NCBI GenBank assembly: GCA_022577435.1 | Contig: JAKOON010000011.1 | Coordinates: 11,707,198-11,771,197 of the forward strand | DNA: 64,000 nucleotides | Direction of reading: 5' to 3' | DNA from: Embiotoca jacksoni | Taxonomy: Eukaryota > Chordata > Actinopteri > Embiotocidae | Part shown: positions 52,563-64,000 of the stretch, piece after piece | How positions within the stretch are numbered: position 1 is the stretch's first letter | Layout of the letters: every line of letters begins with the position of its first letter | Made by a program: the position numbers and the translations under genes | The notes under the pieces: generated by a model | What the model was told of the DNA's origin: nothing | What the model saw: only the letters and a program-made list of their open reading frames with translations | The model's database searches: none

Positions 52563-55122
52563 CTTTTCCACGCGTGTGTGGTGGAATTGAGACAGTGAAG
52601 GGGCGCTGCTGCCTCCTGCGGCGGAGCGTAGAACTACAACATCAACGCAACGTGGGAAATAAAACAACCTGGAAGGAGGAAAACATACCCAATACATTTA
52701 AAATAACATCAAATTTGATTATGGAAAATTATGTATAGATTACCAGAGGATATTGTGATTCTATGAAATGTAATAAATATATAATTTCTGAGTAGATTTT
52801 ATGTCTGGGTTTATTATTTCCCTTGAGTGCTTTATGTTTCAAAATAATGCGGCATAATGCTGTATGTACATGTTTTTCTTAAAAGCAGTGCAGTATGATT
52901 ATTTTAAATATTGTAAAAAAAATGTATTACAAATTGTTTTAAATTTGTATTGTTGTTTTTGAATTAGATTTAATCCACTGCACAATAATTGTAATTGTAC
53001 ATATACAAGTGTCCTAAATATTGAATATTGAGATAATATGCATTCTAAGATTAAAAAAGTGACTTTAATTAATGAGGGGGCACATGTTACAGCACTGAAT
53101 GTTGAATGAAATAAACAATAAATATAAATCAAATCCATTCATGCAACCATGGCAGCAGTGTTTGCTCTCTTTAGAATATAACCTTTAATATATTTTATTA
53201 ATGATATAATAAGACACTGCATATTTTCAAGATAGCTAGTTTGCAGACTTTCAACATAAAAACATAGACTTTTATTTTGTGGTAATGTGAAATGTTATAT
53301 ATGTTTTATTATATGCTATATTTTCCGTACATTTGTTGTACAGTATTGCTGTGTGATTTTTAATTTAAAAATATATTTTTTTCTTCACAAAATAAAAATG
53401 TTTTGAGAGTTTAATTTTGTAGTAATGTTGTCAAACCCGTGACTGCCAGCTGTATATTATTATATACATGATATATAGGCTATATATTTTCAATACAGTT
53501 CAATGAAGAACACGGCTCAGGGATGTAAGATTTTTTAGTTTGAAAATATACATTTCTTTAAAAAAAAAAGAAAAAAGACATACACTTCAAAATAAAAGTG
53601 TCCTTTATTTTGTAGTAGCACTGTCAGACTCAGCTGTGCGTATCTGCGTGTCGCTCATCAACCTCCCGAGTCTCCTCTCTGTCTGACTCCGGTTCATCAC
53701 TGTTGTTGATGTTGTTTGATGGAAACCCAGTTTTTACGTGTCATCTTTGTGAGCTGCTTCAATAATTGATGAATTTATTTATTTTGCGGCTCGGATCAGG
53801 AGAAACAGGTCGACTTACAGCCGGAAACGGACTGAACTGGACGTCCCTCTCAGGCAGGACTCTACTGATTCTGCAGCGTTTTAATGGTCCGTGTGTCTGA
53901 CCGAAAAAGTGAGTACATGATGAGTTCGTATGCGAGAGAGACAGAAACGTTAATTTAAGTGCGTTTCATCGTAATAAAATAAAAAGGATTAATCACAGTA
54001 TGCTTCATCGCAATAATTACAGCAAGACAAAACAAAGTGAGAAAACCAGTGATGGAAGAAGCTCTGAAAATGTCACTACAATAAAAGTCTGCAGGTATAA
54101 TCAGAAACATGTACAGGATTAAATACAGAGAAACATGTCACGCAGTTTGTTATATCTTAGTTATTAAAATGTTACCAGCGTGCAGTTGATTGAAGCGAAG
54201 CTCATTTTAAACAATTATCCTTGTGCTGATTAATTCATCAATTAATCCACGGCTTTGTTTTTTTCTTTTCTTGAAACTGTAAAAATACCACCATCGCAGT
54301 CACTCAGAGCTCAAAGTGAAGCTACAACTAATTACATTTTGTAAACACATTTAACAAGATCAAATTATGATGTTGTTGGCTCATCAAACTGTGTGTTGTG
54401 TAGTTTATTGATGCATCTCAAAGTCCTTTGTTTTTTTTTAAGCAAATCCGGCTTTCAGATAAATGTCTCATTGTGGTTATTTTGTGTCTCTTTGTAGTTG
54501 TGTTGTGTCTCTGCGGTTATTTTGTGTCTCTTTGTGGTTGTTTTGTGTCTCTGAGATTGTTTTGTGTCTCCTTGCGGTTATTGTGTGTCTCTTTGTGGTT
54601 GTTCATTGTTTTGTGTCTCTGTGGTTGTTTTGTGTCTCTTTGTAGTTGTGTTGTATCTCTGTGGTTATTTTGTGTCTCTTTGTGGTTGTTTTGTGTCTCT
54701 GAGGTTGTTTTGTGTCTCCTTGCGGTTATTTTGTGTCTCTTTGTGGTTGTTTTGTGTCTCTCTGTGATTGTTTTGTGTCTCTTTGCTGTTGTTTTGTGTC
54801 TCTCTGTGGTTGTTTTGTGTCTCTTTGCTGTTGTTTTGTGTCTCTCTGTGGTTGTTTTGTGACTCTTTCTTGCCATTTTGTATCGTTTTGTAGTTGTCTG
54901 TACCGACTTTCCAACTAGAAATGTTAACAGTTCAGACGGGGGCCTCTGGTCCAGGGGCCTCTCGACCTTTTTCGGGCCCCTCTAATCCTTCAAAGTCTTC
55001 AGTGGAAACGTCCTCCGTTAGATTTAAATGTCCCTGTTCAGACGGACGTATTTTCCTTCCTCAGATCCTACCTATCCTATCCTACCTCCTGCTGCTCAGT
55101 ATATTCTCCAATGCATGTGCGC
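52563..55122. other. Intergenic between lage3 and the kinase gene
   Basis: AT-rich, with no exon recognised. A 20-bp-period minisatellite (54466-54890) lies directly upstream of the kinase first exon. The 5' UTR and promoter of the kinase gene should be here or upstream of further non-coding exons; no clear core promoter motif is assigned. Confidence 0.5.
54466..54890 (+). repeat. Interspersed minisatellite (family C)
   Basis: About 20 units of TTTTGTGTCTCTTTGTGGTTG and variants. It creates a 144-codon frame of repeated Cys/Val/Ser/Leu that is not a gene. Confidence 0.85.
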
Positions 55123-57167
55123 ATGGCCGTGTCGAAGAGCGGCGGCACGCTGCGGGACCTGCAGCTGGCCCTGCAGCTGAAGATCGAGGAGCTGCGGCAG
55201 AGAGACGCTCTGATCGATGAGCTGGAGCTGGAGCTCGACACCAAGGACGATCTGATCCGACAGCTGCAGATCGAGCTGGACAGGCATCGCGGCGCCTCAC
55301 AGCACCCCGACGCCTCCGCGGAGATGGTGAACACAGGTGTGTCGGCGCGATCACCTCACCTGTCTGTCCAGGTGGATCGACTCTAAGCGAGGGAACATCG
55401 ATCCTAATATCACGATAACAGCTTTATTTATAAAGAAAATGAAAAAAAAAAAAAACAGGGAGAAAATGATTTGAAATGTTCATTAAAATGACAACATACA
55501 ATGAGAAAGTGACATTAATCATAAAGTCAATTAAAAAACAAGTGTAAACCTGCTCAGATGTCTTTAGGCTGGTGGGGAATCAGGAGGAGGAGCCTTAAGA
55601 TGGGGATGGGAATAAAATGGAAGATTTCTTAACTGATAAGTCAAAAAACATGATTTACAACAGAGTTAATGCTCATTTCATTCATTGGTGTCGTTAGTAT
55701 CAACAGAGAGATCTAATTGTGTCATCGGCATAGAAACTATAGAAAAGTTGTCACCAGAATTTTACAAATACTGACATCAAAGTCCAACTTCCCCATCCCT
55801 GAAAACATAAAAAATATTGAGTACATACCAAATAATTTATTTACAAGCCTAAAAATAACGAATTTATATATATTTTTTAATTATATTTTTATACTTTTCC
55901 CAAATAAATTTAGTTGTAATCACTGACGTGACATCACAAGAGACACAAAACAACCACAAAGAGTCGCAAAACAACTGTAAAGAGACAAAAAAACAACATC
56001 AAAGAGACACAAAACGACGACAAAGAGACACAAACAAACACAAAAAGAATCAAACTGACGATACGGAGATGCAGAACGACCAGGAGGAATCAAAAAGACG
56101 TGCAAATAATGCAGATTGTCTGAAGGGTAACAGTCGAAAACCCCAAATCGCTGCATGGTTTGTGGTCTCACTGTGTCTCTTTCACTTTGGGGGTCTGGCC
56201 CCTCTGCAGGAAGGTTTGGGGGGGCCTCACATGTCCGTCAATGAACTACAAGACATCTGAAATACGACAACGCAGCTTCACCTTTTTATTTTACGACCTT
56301 CATTAAGTTACTCAATTAAATGACTCCATAAAACAGACCGTGAAGTGACGTAAAGGCGACGAGGACCGATTTCTTTTATTTATTTGTTTAACATCTTCAC
56401 CATGAGGTTTGCTCGTCGTCCGGTGCATTCAGATGCGACTGACGTATTAACTGGGCTCTCTGTGGGGGGGGGGAAAGGGCCGGCGGTTCCTCCTCCGGCG
56501 GGAGCTGACGAGCCCCAGCGCACCAAGAGACAGGCCATCTCCGCCGAGCCCACGGCGCTGGACCCCTCCCAGCTCACCGACGTCACGCTCAACAGCTACA
56601 GCAAGACCACAGAGTGAGTGACGCACGCCTCACAGAGCCCCCGAACTTCACGGCCACCTGCACTTTATGTCACCACGAAAACGTACTGCAGCGACGAGCA
56701 CCACGTCTCAAACCTTTAAATGACGTCGCCAGGGCGAGAAAGACATCAAATAATGCTTCGTTAAAGGAACCCGTTTTAGATTTCTGAGCCCTTCGGTGTC
56801 GTCCGCTGTAATCCATTACGCGAGATGAAATCGACCGGCCCCTTCAGGGAATCGCAAACTTGTGATGGCAGTAGTTGACGCAAATTCAATCTCCACAATA
56901 TTTGCAGCTGCATGCAATTTTGCTAAATTCCCGCGACTCTTCTGCAAAACAACATCGTGAAAAAGAAGCTCTGCTGAAAGTATTACGACACAAAGTCGCC
57001 AGGAAGTATGTACATATTACTCTTTATCAGGGAGTCGTTAAAAAACCATCAAAAGTCAAATTAGATTTTTTATTTGACAATTAAAACATTTTTGATCAAA
57101 ACTGAACAGCTGTTGCGCCCGATCGATTTTACGACTATACACTTGACACACGCTGAGTGATGTGTGT

Positions 57168-57216
<49 letters not shown>

Positions 57217-60200
57217 CGTGTGTGCGTGTGTGTGTGTTGATGTGTGTGCACGCGCAGGTCGAGGGAGCTGATCCAGAGGGCTCTGATGGACAATGACTTC
57301 ATGAAACATCTGGAACACGGGCAGGTAACGGCCACATCTGCGCCGCTTTTTCCACTCAGCATCGTCCTTCACGTGACGCGTTGGTTTATTTATTATTATT
57401 TATTATTATTATTATTATTTATTATTTATTTTTGGCCTCGTGTGTGCAGATCCTCACCATCATGGACTGCATGTACCCCACCAGCCTGGCCAAAGGATGC
57501 TGCGTGATCCAGGAGGGAGACAACGGCTCCACGGTCTACGTCCTGGAGGGTAAGGCTGTCGGCTGTGAGGACGCACTGTTGATGAGGTCATTGGATGTTA
57601 AAACCGAGAAAAAGCAGATCTTGATCGAAGGACTTTAAAGCTCCGAGCTGTACGAAGTGAAGACAACGGGATGCCGTGGGTTAAGAAGTAGCCTTAGTCA
57701 GTTAGCACAGTGCTAACGTTAGCCAGCATACTGTTGGTAGACACAACTAAAAAGTTAAATAATTCACTAGGAGGATAATTTAGTCCTGGAGAATCAATAA
57801 AGTGAAATTAAATGTCCACTTGGGCTTCACTGGACACTGAGCGGGGTTAAGAGCCAATCAAATGAAACTATTCGATTAAGCGTGCTCTACGACGGGCAGA
57901 GTGGACGTACATTTACTGACGGAGTGTCTTCGGTTCATTTATAAACTAATTTAACCCTGCTTGTTTTCTAACATTTTTTTTTTTATTTTTTTTTTTACCG
58001 TTATTTTATTCTGCGTTCAAATGTTGTCGCATTTACCGCGCATGCAAGAAGAGTCCATATGAACGTCGCCCCCTTATGGTGTTCGCGACATCGGATTGTG
58101 AAATTTTCTGAATGAAGCCCCGGGTTCACGAGTTGTGACGCGTACGCCGGCGGCGTCCACGTAGCGTATTTGATGTTCTTAATTTTTATGGACATAAATA
58201 ATTATTGTTTGTACGTACAAGTTTCTTCTTCAGTTGGAACCAATAACCTTCCGTGAATATTTATATGAGAAGTCATTGAAAGCATTTGAAATCGGGGGAA
58301 ACGGCTGCAACAGAAAAAGGATCAAATCAAATAGTTGCCGATTCATTCTCTGTCATTTCGACCGATCAATCAGCGGTCTGGACCCAACGAAGGAGTGAAC
58401 GGGGGCGTGTTTGTGTGTTCGCAGATGGGATGGTGGAGGTGGCTAAACAAGGCAACACGCTGTGCTCCATCGGCCCCGGAAAAGTGTTCGGAGAACTGGC
58501 CATCCTGTACAACTGCACCCGCACGGCGACGGTAACAGGTGAACACAACACGCTCATGACGCACACCAGCCCAAAATAACAACAACAACAACAACAAAAA
58601 TAGCGTGACTTGACCATCAACTGGTCGACATGTCAGCACGCACTCGTCCGGCTGAACAGGGAAACTAGCTTAGCTTTGCTTGGCATCTTTACTCGTCTTG
58701 ACTGTAGTGAAATTTGACGCGTGAAAGTTACTTAACGCTTTGAACCTCACAAACTGGTTTGAAAGGAAAAATATTTTTTTTTTTTAAAAGTCACCAAAAT
58801 GACACCACGGATCAGCCAGAAACTGTAAAAACAGAATTTATCAGAGGGTTTTTTCCAAATTTCTGATTGTCCTTTCACTAATTATGTGCACTGACCGCTT
58901 CGGTCAAGCAAATGGTCGCTTTAAACTGTAGGCTAAAGTAATTTAATATATTGATTTCATTGTAATTATTATTATTATTAAATGGCAGATGGAAAGCTAG
59001 ACAGTACTCAGTGGGCCTGAAAACGTTTTCTCCAAAAACCTAAGCTTTCTCTTTTTACCACTGGCTAGTTACCTTTGTAGGGCAACAAAACATGCTGAAA
59101 AACATAAATTTTCTTGTTTTTTTTATGGATTAAACGACCATGAAATATTCATAATTTTGTTACCGCAAGACAGTCAGGCTTTCTTTTTCCTCAGTTTTTA
59201 TGCTAGGCTACACTAACGAGCTACTGGCTACAGTTCCAGATGTGAGTATTAGATTGATCGTCTGTAACAAAAAAAGAAAAGAAAAGAAAAGCTAATTAAA
59301 AAGCAAATAAAGCGTATTTCTTTGGTTATCTGGACGCCTCAAATCACAGAATTTCCCTGGATAAAATTTACGTCTACACACGAGTTTAAGATAAGTCATT
59401 TAAATATTTTACAGGAAAAGATATTTGTGATTTACATATTAAAACACTGTATTTAGAGATTTATATTTAGCATATGACGAGATAACTAAACAGATAACAG
59501 GATTAGAAATGAGAAAATAAAGGTTTTTTTTTTGCTGAATGTCTTAAGGAGATAACTCTTCTCGTAACACTCTGCATGTTTACTCTTTGCATTTCAAATC
59601 CCTTTATTTTGCCGTCTGACAGCAGCGCTTCAGATGATGGATTGCCTTTAAATACGACTGTCATGCGTTTTTTGTTTTTTTTTGCGTGTCTGTATATCAC
59701 GATGTGCTCGAGGGATGCCTAGACCCTAACTGAGCATATTTTTTTGGCACATTTCACAAAAAAATGTGTCTCTCTAATATTTGGATTCTTGGCTGTGCGA
59801 GCTATTAGAACAATCTGGCAGCTCTTTGCAAACGGTTCACCTTCAAATGAGGTTTTTGCTCACCTTTACTGCTCTCCGTCTGATGCTTTCAGCCTGTGTC
59901 CTCGTGTTGTTCAATGTCATTCGAGTGAATGAAAGAGAAAAGCGTGAGAGCACATTTCTGAGGATTAAAGAGATCAGCCACGTCTGAGAAATGAGAAAGG
60001 TTACTTCGGAAGTACCCGAGTGTACGATGACAAAAATTAACAGAGTTGAATGCAGTGACATTCTGAGTAACTTCATCTACGAGTGTTGTAGATTTCAAGC
60101 GATTGCCGGTTTGTCCAAGACTCACTGCCCAATCAAAATTCAGCCCAAAAGCAGATTGTTTGATTCAAAAAGAAGTTTCCAAGAAGCCAAAATCATCATC

Positions 60201-63200
60201 CCAGGATCTGCAGCCTTTGGTGTCAAAATACACATCTACAATCAGAAAGGGATGGCACAGATTTTTACCAAACCTCAGCCCAACTGTGAAGCACGGTGGT
60301 GGTAGTATTATGGTTTTGGGTTGCTTTGCACCCTTAGGGATCTGGCAGCCTTCAGTCATTGATTAAACTATGAATTCTGCATCATATCAATGACAGCTTG
60401 AAAATAATATTGAAGCCACTTGTCCAAAAGTTGAACCAGAAGTGGACCTCTCAGCTGGATAAATATTCCCACCACACACAAAAAAAAACCTCACCAAGAA
60501 ATGGAGGTTTTTCCATGGGTGTCAAAACCCAGATTTGAACCAACTTGAAAAGTTCTGCAGGGATTTAAAACAGCCAGAACATGCATGAAAACCCTTAAAC
60601 ATCAGCAGCTGAAGGAACTAAACATTGAAGACTGGTTAAAACTTTCGGCAAGTCAATATCACACATGAAGGCTATTTATGAAAAACATCTGGAAGAAATT
60701 GTTTCTGTTGCCAGAGGTGAAGTTCCTTTTTCCGCAGACGAATAGGAAATCTATTGAAATTCTTCATAAGTGAATCATTCAAACAGTTCATTTTCCTTGT
60801 GTTGTTGTTAGTTTATATTCAGGCACTGTATCAAAGAGGATCAAATGTTTGTTTGTCCAAATATGTCCCACAAAAAAAATTTAAAAATCCAACAATTCCC
60901 AGGTGATGTTCTTCTGTTTTCACATGACTGTGTTAGCCGGGTTGCCAATGGTATGTGTAGGAGTGTTAAATTGTTTAATGAAAATGGCTGTAGGAAAATA
61001 GAAAGCCCTTCACGCTGGTAGGAGTCAGCCTTCGCTGCGAATAAGTGGGACCATGTTGAAGTGTGGCCATACAGAGTATGATGATGCACACACTGGAGGC
61101 TTAGTGGGGTGGAGGAGGTGATTGAGGCTGTGAAGAGGAGCAGCGGTAAATGGCTTTGCATGTAAATAAACACGAATAAACACATGACACTCGACATCGC
61201 TGCGGCAACACGGAGGTCGTCGGGGAATCAGGGAAAACGCATTCGGTAGCTTTTATCGTTGTTCGTAAAGTTGAGAACGCTGAAAGGGATTTGTACGGTA
61301 TTCTTTTCTCCATTTGAATAGTTTTCTTTTGCCGTTTCTGTTTCTGTTCATTTTTCCATCTGAATTAAAGTAGATTTCTGTCCTCGTATATAAAACATTC
61401 TCTGTACGTCTTCAGCCCTGACCGACATCAAGCTCTGGGCGATTGACCGGCAGGGTTTCCAGACCATCATGATGAGAACTGGTCTCATCAAACTTACTCA
61501 GTACTTAGACTTCCTCCGCAGGTAACAGCTCCTACTTATAGACATCACTGTTTTTCAGCTCCCACCACACAAGAGTGACTCACATCTCTTTCCATAAACT
61601 CTCCCTCCAGCGTTCCCTCGTTTAAGGCGCTACCCGAGGACGTCCTCAGTAAGCTGGCTGATGTTTTGGAAGAGGTGATGATTGCCTGACTCTTTTCTTC
61701 CTCTTATGAGACTACTTTTGGGTTTCTGCCATCTGTTCCTTCTCCTCCTGACAAATCCAAATGATTAGAAAAACTCTCAGTAATTTGAGGTCACATGATT
61801 AACATCCCTCCTCCACTCTCTCTCTCAGACTCATTACAGTGACGGGGATTACATTATCCGACAGGGAGCCAGCGGAGACACATTCTTCATCATCAGCGAA
61901 GGACAGGTGAGGAAAATGGATTTATTGGGAGGCGTAAAGAGGAGAGCAATTACCTGAGAAAGACAAAGGGGAAGAAATTGATTACACGGAAGTCAGATGG
62001 TGGCTGGCTGGAGTTTCGCCTACATGGTTTCACAGATCAGGCGACTATAACTATAACAAACAAGAGTTGCAGATAGCAATTCATATAATTTTCCACATAA
62101 GAAAACCTATGAAGACACATATTCCATAATAATTAATGGTCGCCAAGTCAGTACCAAGCAGTAACCAACCGTGACATCACCTACTGGTTTGGCAACTGCC
62201 CTTCCGAACACTCGACTTCGGCATTTTAACCGTCACAATGTTGGTATTTTGGAGCCAGAAGTGACCAGATTTGGACGAGTTGGGGGAGGAGCCAGCAGTG
62301 GGTCTGACTGGATCCAATTGGGAACCTGAGCACACTATGCTGCCCCCACCTACAGCAGAAACCTGAGTGCCCCACAGGTCTGCCCACAAGAATGGGACGG
62401 ACATGAGGTCGCAGTGACCTTTGACCCCCAAAATCATATCAGTTCATTGCTGGGACCAAGTGAATGTTTGTGCCAAATCTGAAGGAATTTCACCTGTGCA
62501 TTGTTGAGATGTTTTAAAAAAACATAATGCCTCGTCACGTGGGCATAAAAACTGCACCGATACACGAACCCAAGTATCAGTGAATCTTCGTAGACAGTTT
62601 AATTAAAAAAAAAAGAATATTTAAAATGTCGTGGAATTGAAGAATAAAATGGCATAAAATGGAAATACTGATGTAAAGAACAACTGCCTCAAAGTTGTAT
62701 CTGAGTAGATGCATGTTTGATCTCCGCAGGTGAAAGTGTCTCAGCAGACGACAACCGACGACGAGCAGGGAACCATGAAGAATCTTTCCAAAGGGGACTG
62801 GTTTGGAGAGCAGGCTCTGAAAGGGTGAAACACACACACACTTACATGAAAACACACAATTCGTACTTCATGATTCGTGTGTTTAATCTACCGCACGCCG
62901 GTTAACAACAGATATCTGCAATAATATCTGCAAAATGTTTAAATAGATGAAAAAGAAAAACGTACATTTTTGTTCATTTTCCAACACCTTTGTCAACTCT
63001 GGTAAGTTCGTGTGTTACCGTGGCAACGAGTCAGTCCAAGGAATGTCTTTTTTTTTCTTTTTTTTTTTCAAATCTACTTTAATTCTCTGCCAAAATAATA
63101 AAAAAAAAAAAAAACATTGGATGCAGTTTTGTCAGTGACAACTTAAGTAACTCTCCAAGTTACCTTGAAAGCAGTCGTACAAAGGGCTTCTTTCTTCCTT

Positions 63201-63465
63201 TCTGTTGCAGCGAGGACGTGAGAACAGCCAGCGTCACGGCCGTGGGAGACGTCACATGTCTGGTCATCGACAGAGAGTGAGTGAGAATCTTTATTCGGTG
63301 TGAACGTCGGTTTGATTCGGTGGTGGAGCCCATGGTTTACTTCTAAAGGAGCCTTTGTGTTCAGCCGCTCGTCTCTCGCTTGTGTCCCAGGACCTTCAAA
63401 CAACTGATTGGAGGACTAGATGATGGCAGCAACAAACAGCTCGACAGCGACGAGGCCAAGGCCAA
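55123..63465 (+). CDS. cGMP-dependent protein kinase type I-like, regulatory half (partial)
   Basis: Ser/Thr kinase activated by cGMP. Eleven exons in the window: 55123-55336, 56505-56613, 57258-57324, 57450-57549, 58425-58538, 61416-61521, 61611-61674, 61829-61906, 62730-62824, 63211-63276, 63391-63465; all phases agree, giving about 362 residues. The first exon encodes a leucine zipper (GTLRDLQLALQLKIEELRQ...) like the beta isoform of PRKG1. Exon 2 carries the pseudosubstrate TKRQAISAEPT. Exons 4-6 form cyclic-nucleotide site A (FGELAILYNCTRTATV), exons 7-10 site B (FGEQALKGEDVRTASV). The RTA in both includes the Thr linked to cGMP preference. The last exon ends EAKAK at the linker; the catalytic domain lies beyond the window. 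The start 55123 (GCGCATGG) is preferred to an in-frame ATG at 55111. Exon 2 could also start at 56478, in phase. Divergence from PRKG1 suggests a fish paralogue such as prkg3. Confidence 0.92.
55337..56504. other. Kinase intron 1
   Basis: Holds AT-rich sequence and a family C array on the opposite strand (about 55936-56045). No embedded gene seen. Its right end is G-rich (9-10 G at 56464-56473), unusual so near an acceptor. Confidence 0.6.
55936..56045 (-). repeat. Interspersed minisatellite (family C)
   Basis: ACACAAAACAACCACAAAGA repeats, opposite in orientation to 54466-54890, about 1 kb away. Confidence 0.75.
57161..57250 (+). repeat. (TG)n microsatellite abutting kinase exon 3
   Basis: TG repeats with TGCG interruptions end only a few bases before the acceptor AG at 57256-57257, in the place of the polypyrimidine tract. 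Confidence 0.93.
57384..57435 (+). repeat. (TTA)n microsatellite in kinase intron 3
   Basis: TTATT/ATTATT tract between exons 3 and 4, ending just before the exon 4 acceptor region. Confidence 0.85.
58539..61415. other. Kinase intron 5
   Basis: Largest intron in the window part of the gene, 2.9 kb. Contains AT-rich DNA and a decayed Tc1-like transposase (60090-60760). Nothing else recognised. Confidence 0.6.
60090..60760 (+). pseudogene. Decayed Tc1-like transposase
   Basis: Frame-broken fragments include the block TVKHGGGSIMVLGCFA (60270-60330), the same catalytic-core signature as in the intact element at 10432-11472. Stops and frameshifts are frequent and no complete DDE triad can be read. 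A possible right end, TTCAGGCACTGTA, lies at about 60818-60830; the left end was not found. It belongs to a different Tc1 lineage from the intact element. Confidence 0.75.
61907..62729. other. Kinase intron 8
   Basis: Contains the left half of dispersed repeat family A (about 62160-62400) followed directly by a family B fragment (about 62380-62550). The two families share the same junction order only here. Confidence 0.55.
62160..62550 (+). repeat. Dispersed repeats, family A half plus family B fragment
   Basis: GAGCCAGAAGTGACCAGATTTGG and CTGACTGGATCCAATTGGGAAC match 15640-15740. AATGGGACGGACATGAGGTC and GTGACCTTTGACCCCCAAAA match 11985-12040 and 36200-36240. Confidence 0.6.
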
Positions 63466-63819
63466 GTGAGTTCACGGAAATGTTTCCAAAGAAAAGGGCC
63501 TGGGCTTATGAGAATAAAAAACCGTTTACGCAACCGCTGCTGTAGACGTCTGGATAAAGAACATTTACTTTATGAAAAGCAGCAGACTAATAGAAATCTG
63601 GGACGGGCACAGATAAGTAGGTGTTCCTAATAAAGTGGTCACTGAGTGTAGATTCGATTCAAGTACAGCTGAATTGATTAGTTGATTTACAGAAAATTAA
63701 ATCGGACTATTTGACATTTGCTATGTAAAAATACCAAAATTTCATGGTGCCAATTTTTCAAATGTGAGAATTTGCCTTTTTTTGAGGGGGAATTTTGGTC
63801 GGACACACAATGTATATAT

Positions 63820-64000
63820 AAAAACGTTCGTAGTCTCCGGGTCTGAGAAGTGAAGCCAATGCAGAAGTGCCTTAAAGTGCAATACCGTTGAGGGCCACCA
63901 GGGGCTGGTTCCCAAAAACCTCTGGCTCTAGTAGACTCCCATTCAAGAAGCATTATTCGAAAATAATCCCATCAAAAATAAAATTTGGGGGCTTGGCTTT
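63820..64000 (-). repeat. Dispersed repeat, family A
   Basis: AAACGTTCGTAGTCTCCGGG, TGAAGCCAATGCAGAAGTGCC, TTGAGGGCCACCAGGGGCTGG and AGACTCCCATTCAAGAAGC blocks. It lies in the intron after the last kinase exon of the window and runs to the window edge. Confidence 0.65.

Noticed and set aside
54428..54862. 144-codon frame of Cys/Val/Ser/Leu repeats
   Set aside because: Translation of a 20-bp minisatellite; equally long frames exist on the other strand.
61101..61313. Minus-strand frame in kinase intron 5
   Set aside because: Short, with no domain, and in a transposon-bearing intron.

Overview
The window is vertebrate nuclear DNA, most likely from an acanthomorph-type teleost. Four protein-coding genes with clear vertebrate orthologues are visible. 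Introns are short with GT/AG ends. Microsatellites, a Tc1/mariner element, an endogenous retrovirus and many short dispersed repeats of fish type fill the rest. There are no bacterial operons, CRISPR arrays, rRNA or recognisable tRNA genes. Species cannot be decided from the sequence.

Layout: (1) 1476-3038 (+), an intronless alpha-2 adrenergic receptor gene, best matched to adra2b. (2) 3.0-40.0 kb, a gene-poor interval of about 37 kb. It holds an apparently intact Tc1-like transposon (10056-11688), a 6.9-kb retrovirus-like provirus on the minus strand (17974-24863) with paired LTRs, a tRNA-Pro primer site and a 4-bp target duplication, plus microsatellites, fold-backs and dispersed repeats. 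(3) 40488-46355 (+), wdr45 (WIPI4), ten coding exons, with a 32-copy minisatellite in intron 1. (4) 50626-52526 (-), lage3, the KEOPS Pcc1-type subunit, three coding exons, convergent with wdr45. (5) 55123 to beyond the right edge (+), the regulatory half of a type I cGMP-dependent protein kinase (prkg1-like, beta-type N-terminus), eleven exons; the kinase domain lies outside the window. It is divergent from lage3.

The four genes do not form a pathway: amine GPCR signalling, autophagy (PI3P effector), tRNA t6A modification, and cGMP signalling. They are ordinary neighbours on a fish chromosome. Exon borders were derived by matching translated segments to known family sequences and requiring GT/AG borders with consistent phase; all coding lengths are consistent.

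I did not find a convincing new biological system. The most useful second-look items are a homopolymer-dependent reading-frame change at the lage3 C-terminus, a provirus lacking both env and the reverse transcriptase palm, a Tc1 element with an open transposase and nearly identical 215-bp inverted repeats, a minisatellite with higher-order structure whose motif recurs about 8 kb away, a TG repeat occupying the place of a polypyrimidine tract in the kinase gene, a 24-bp-stem hairpin, and several strong CTCF-like motifs.
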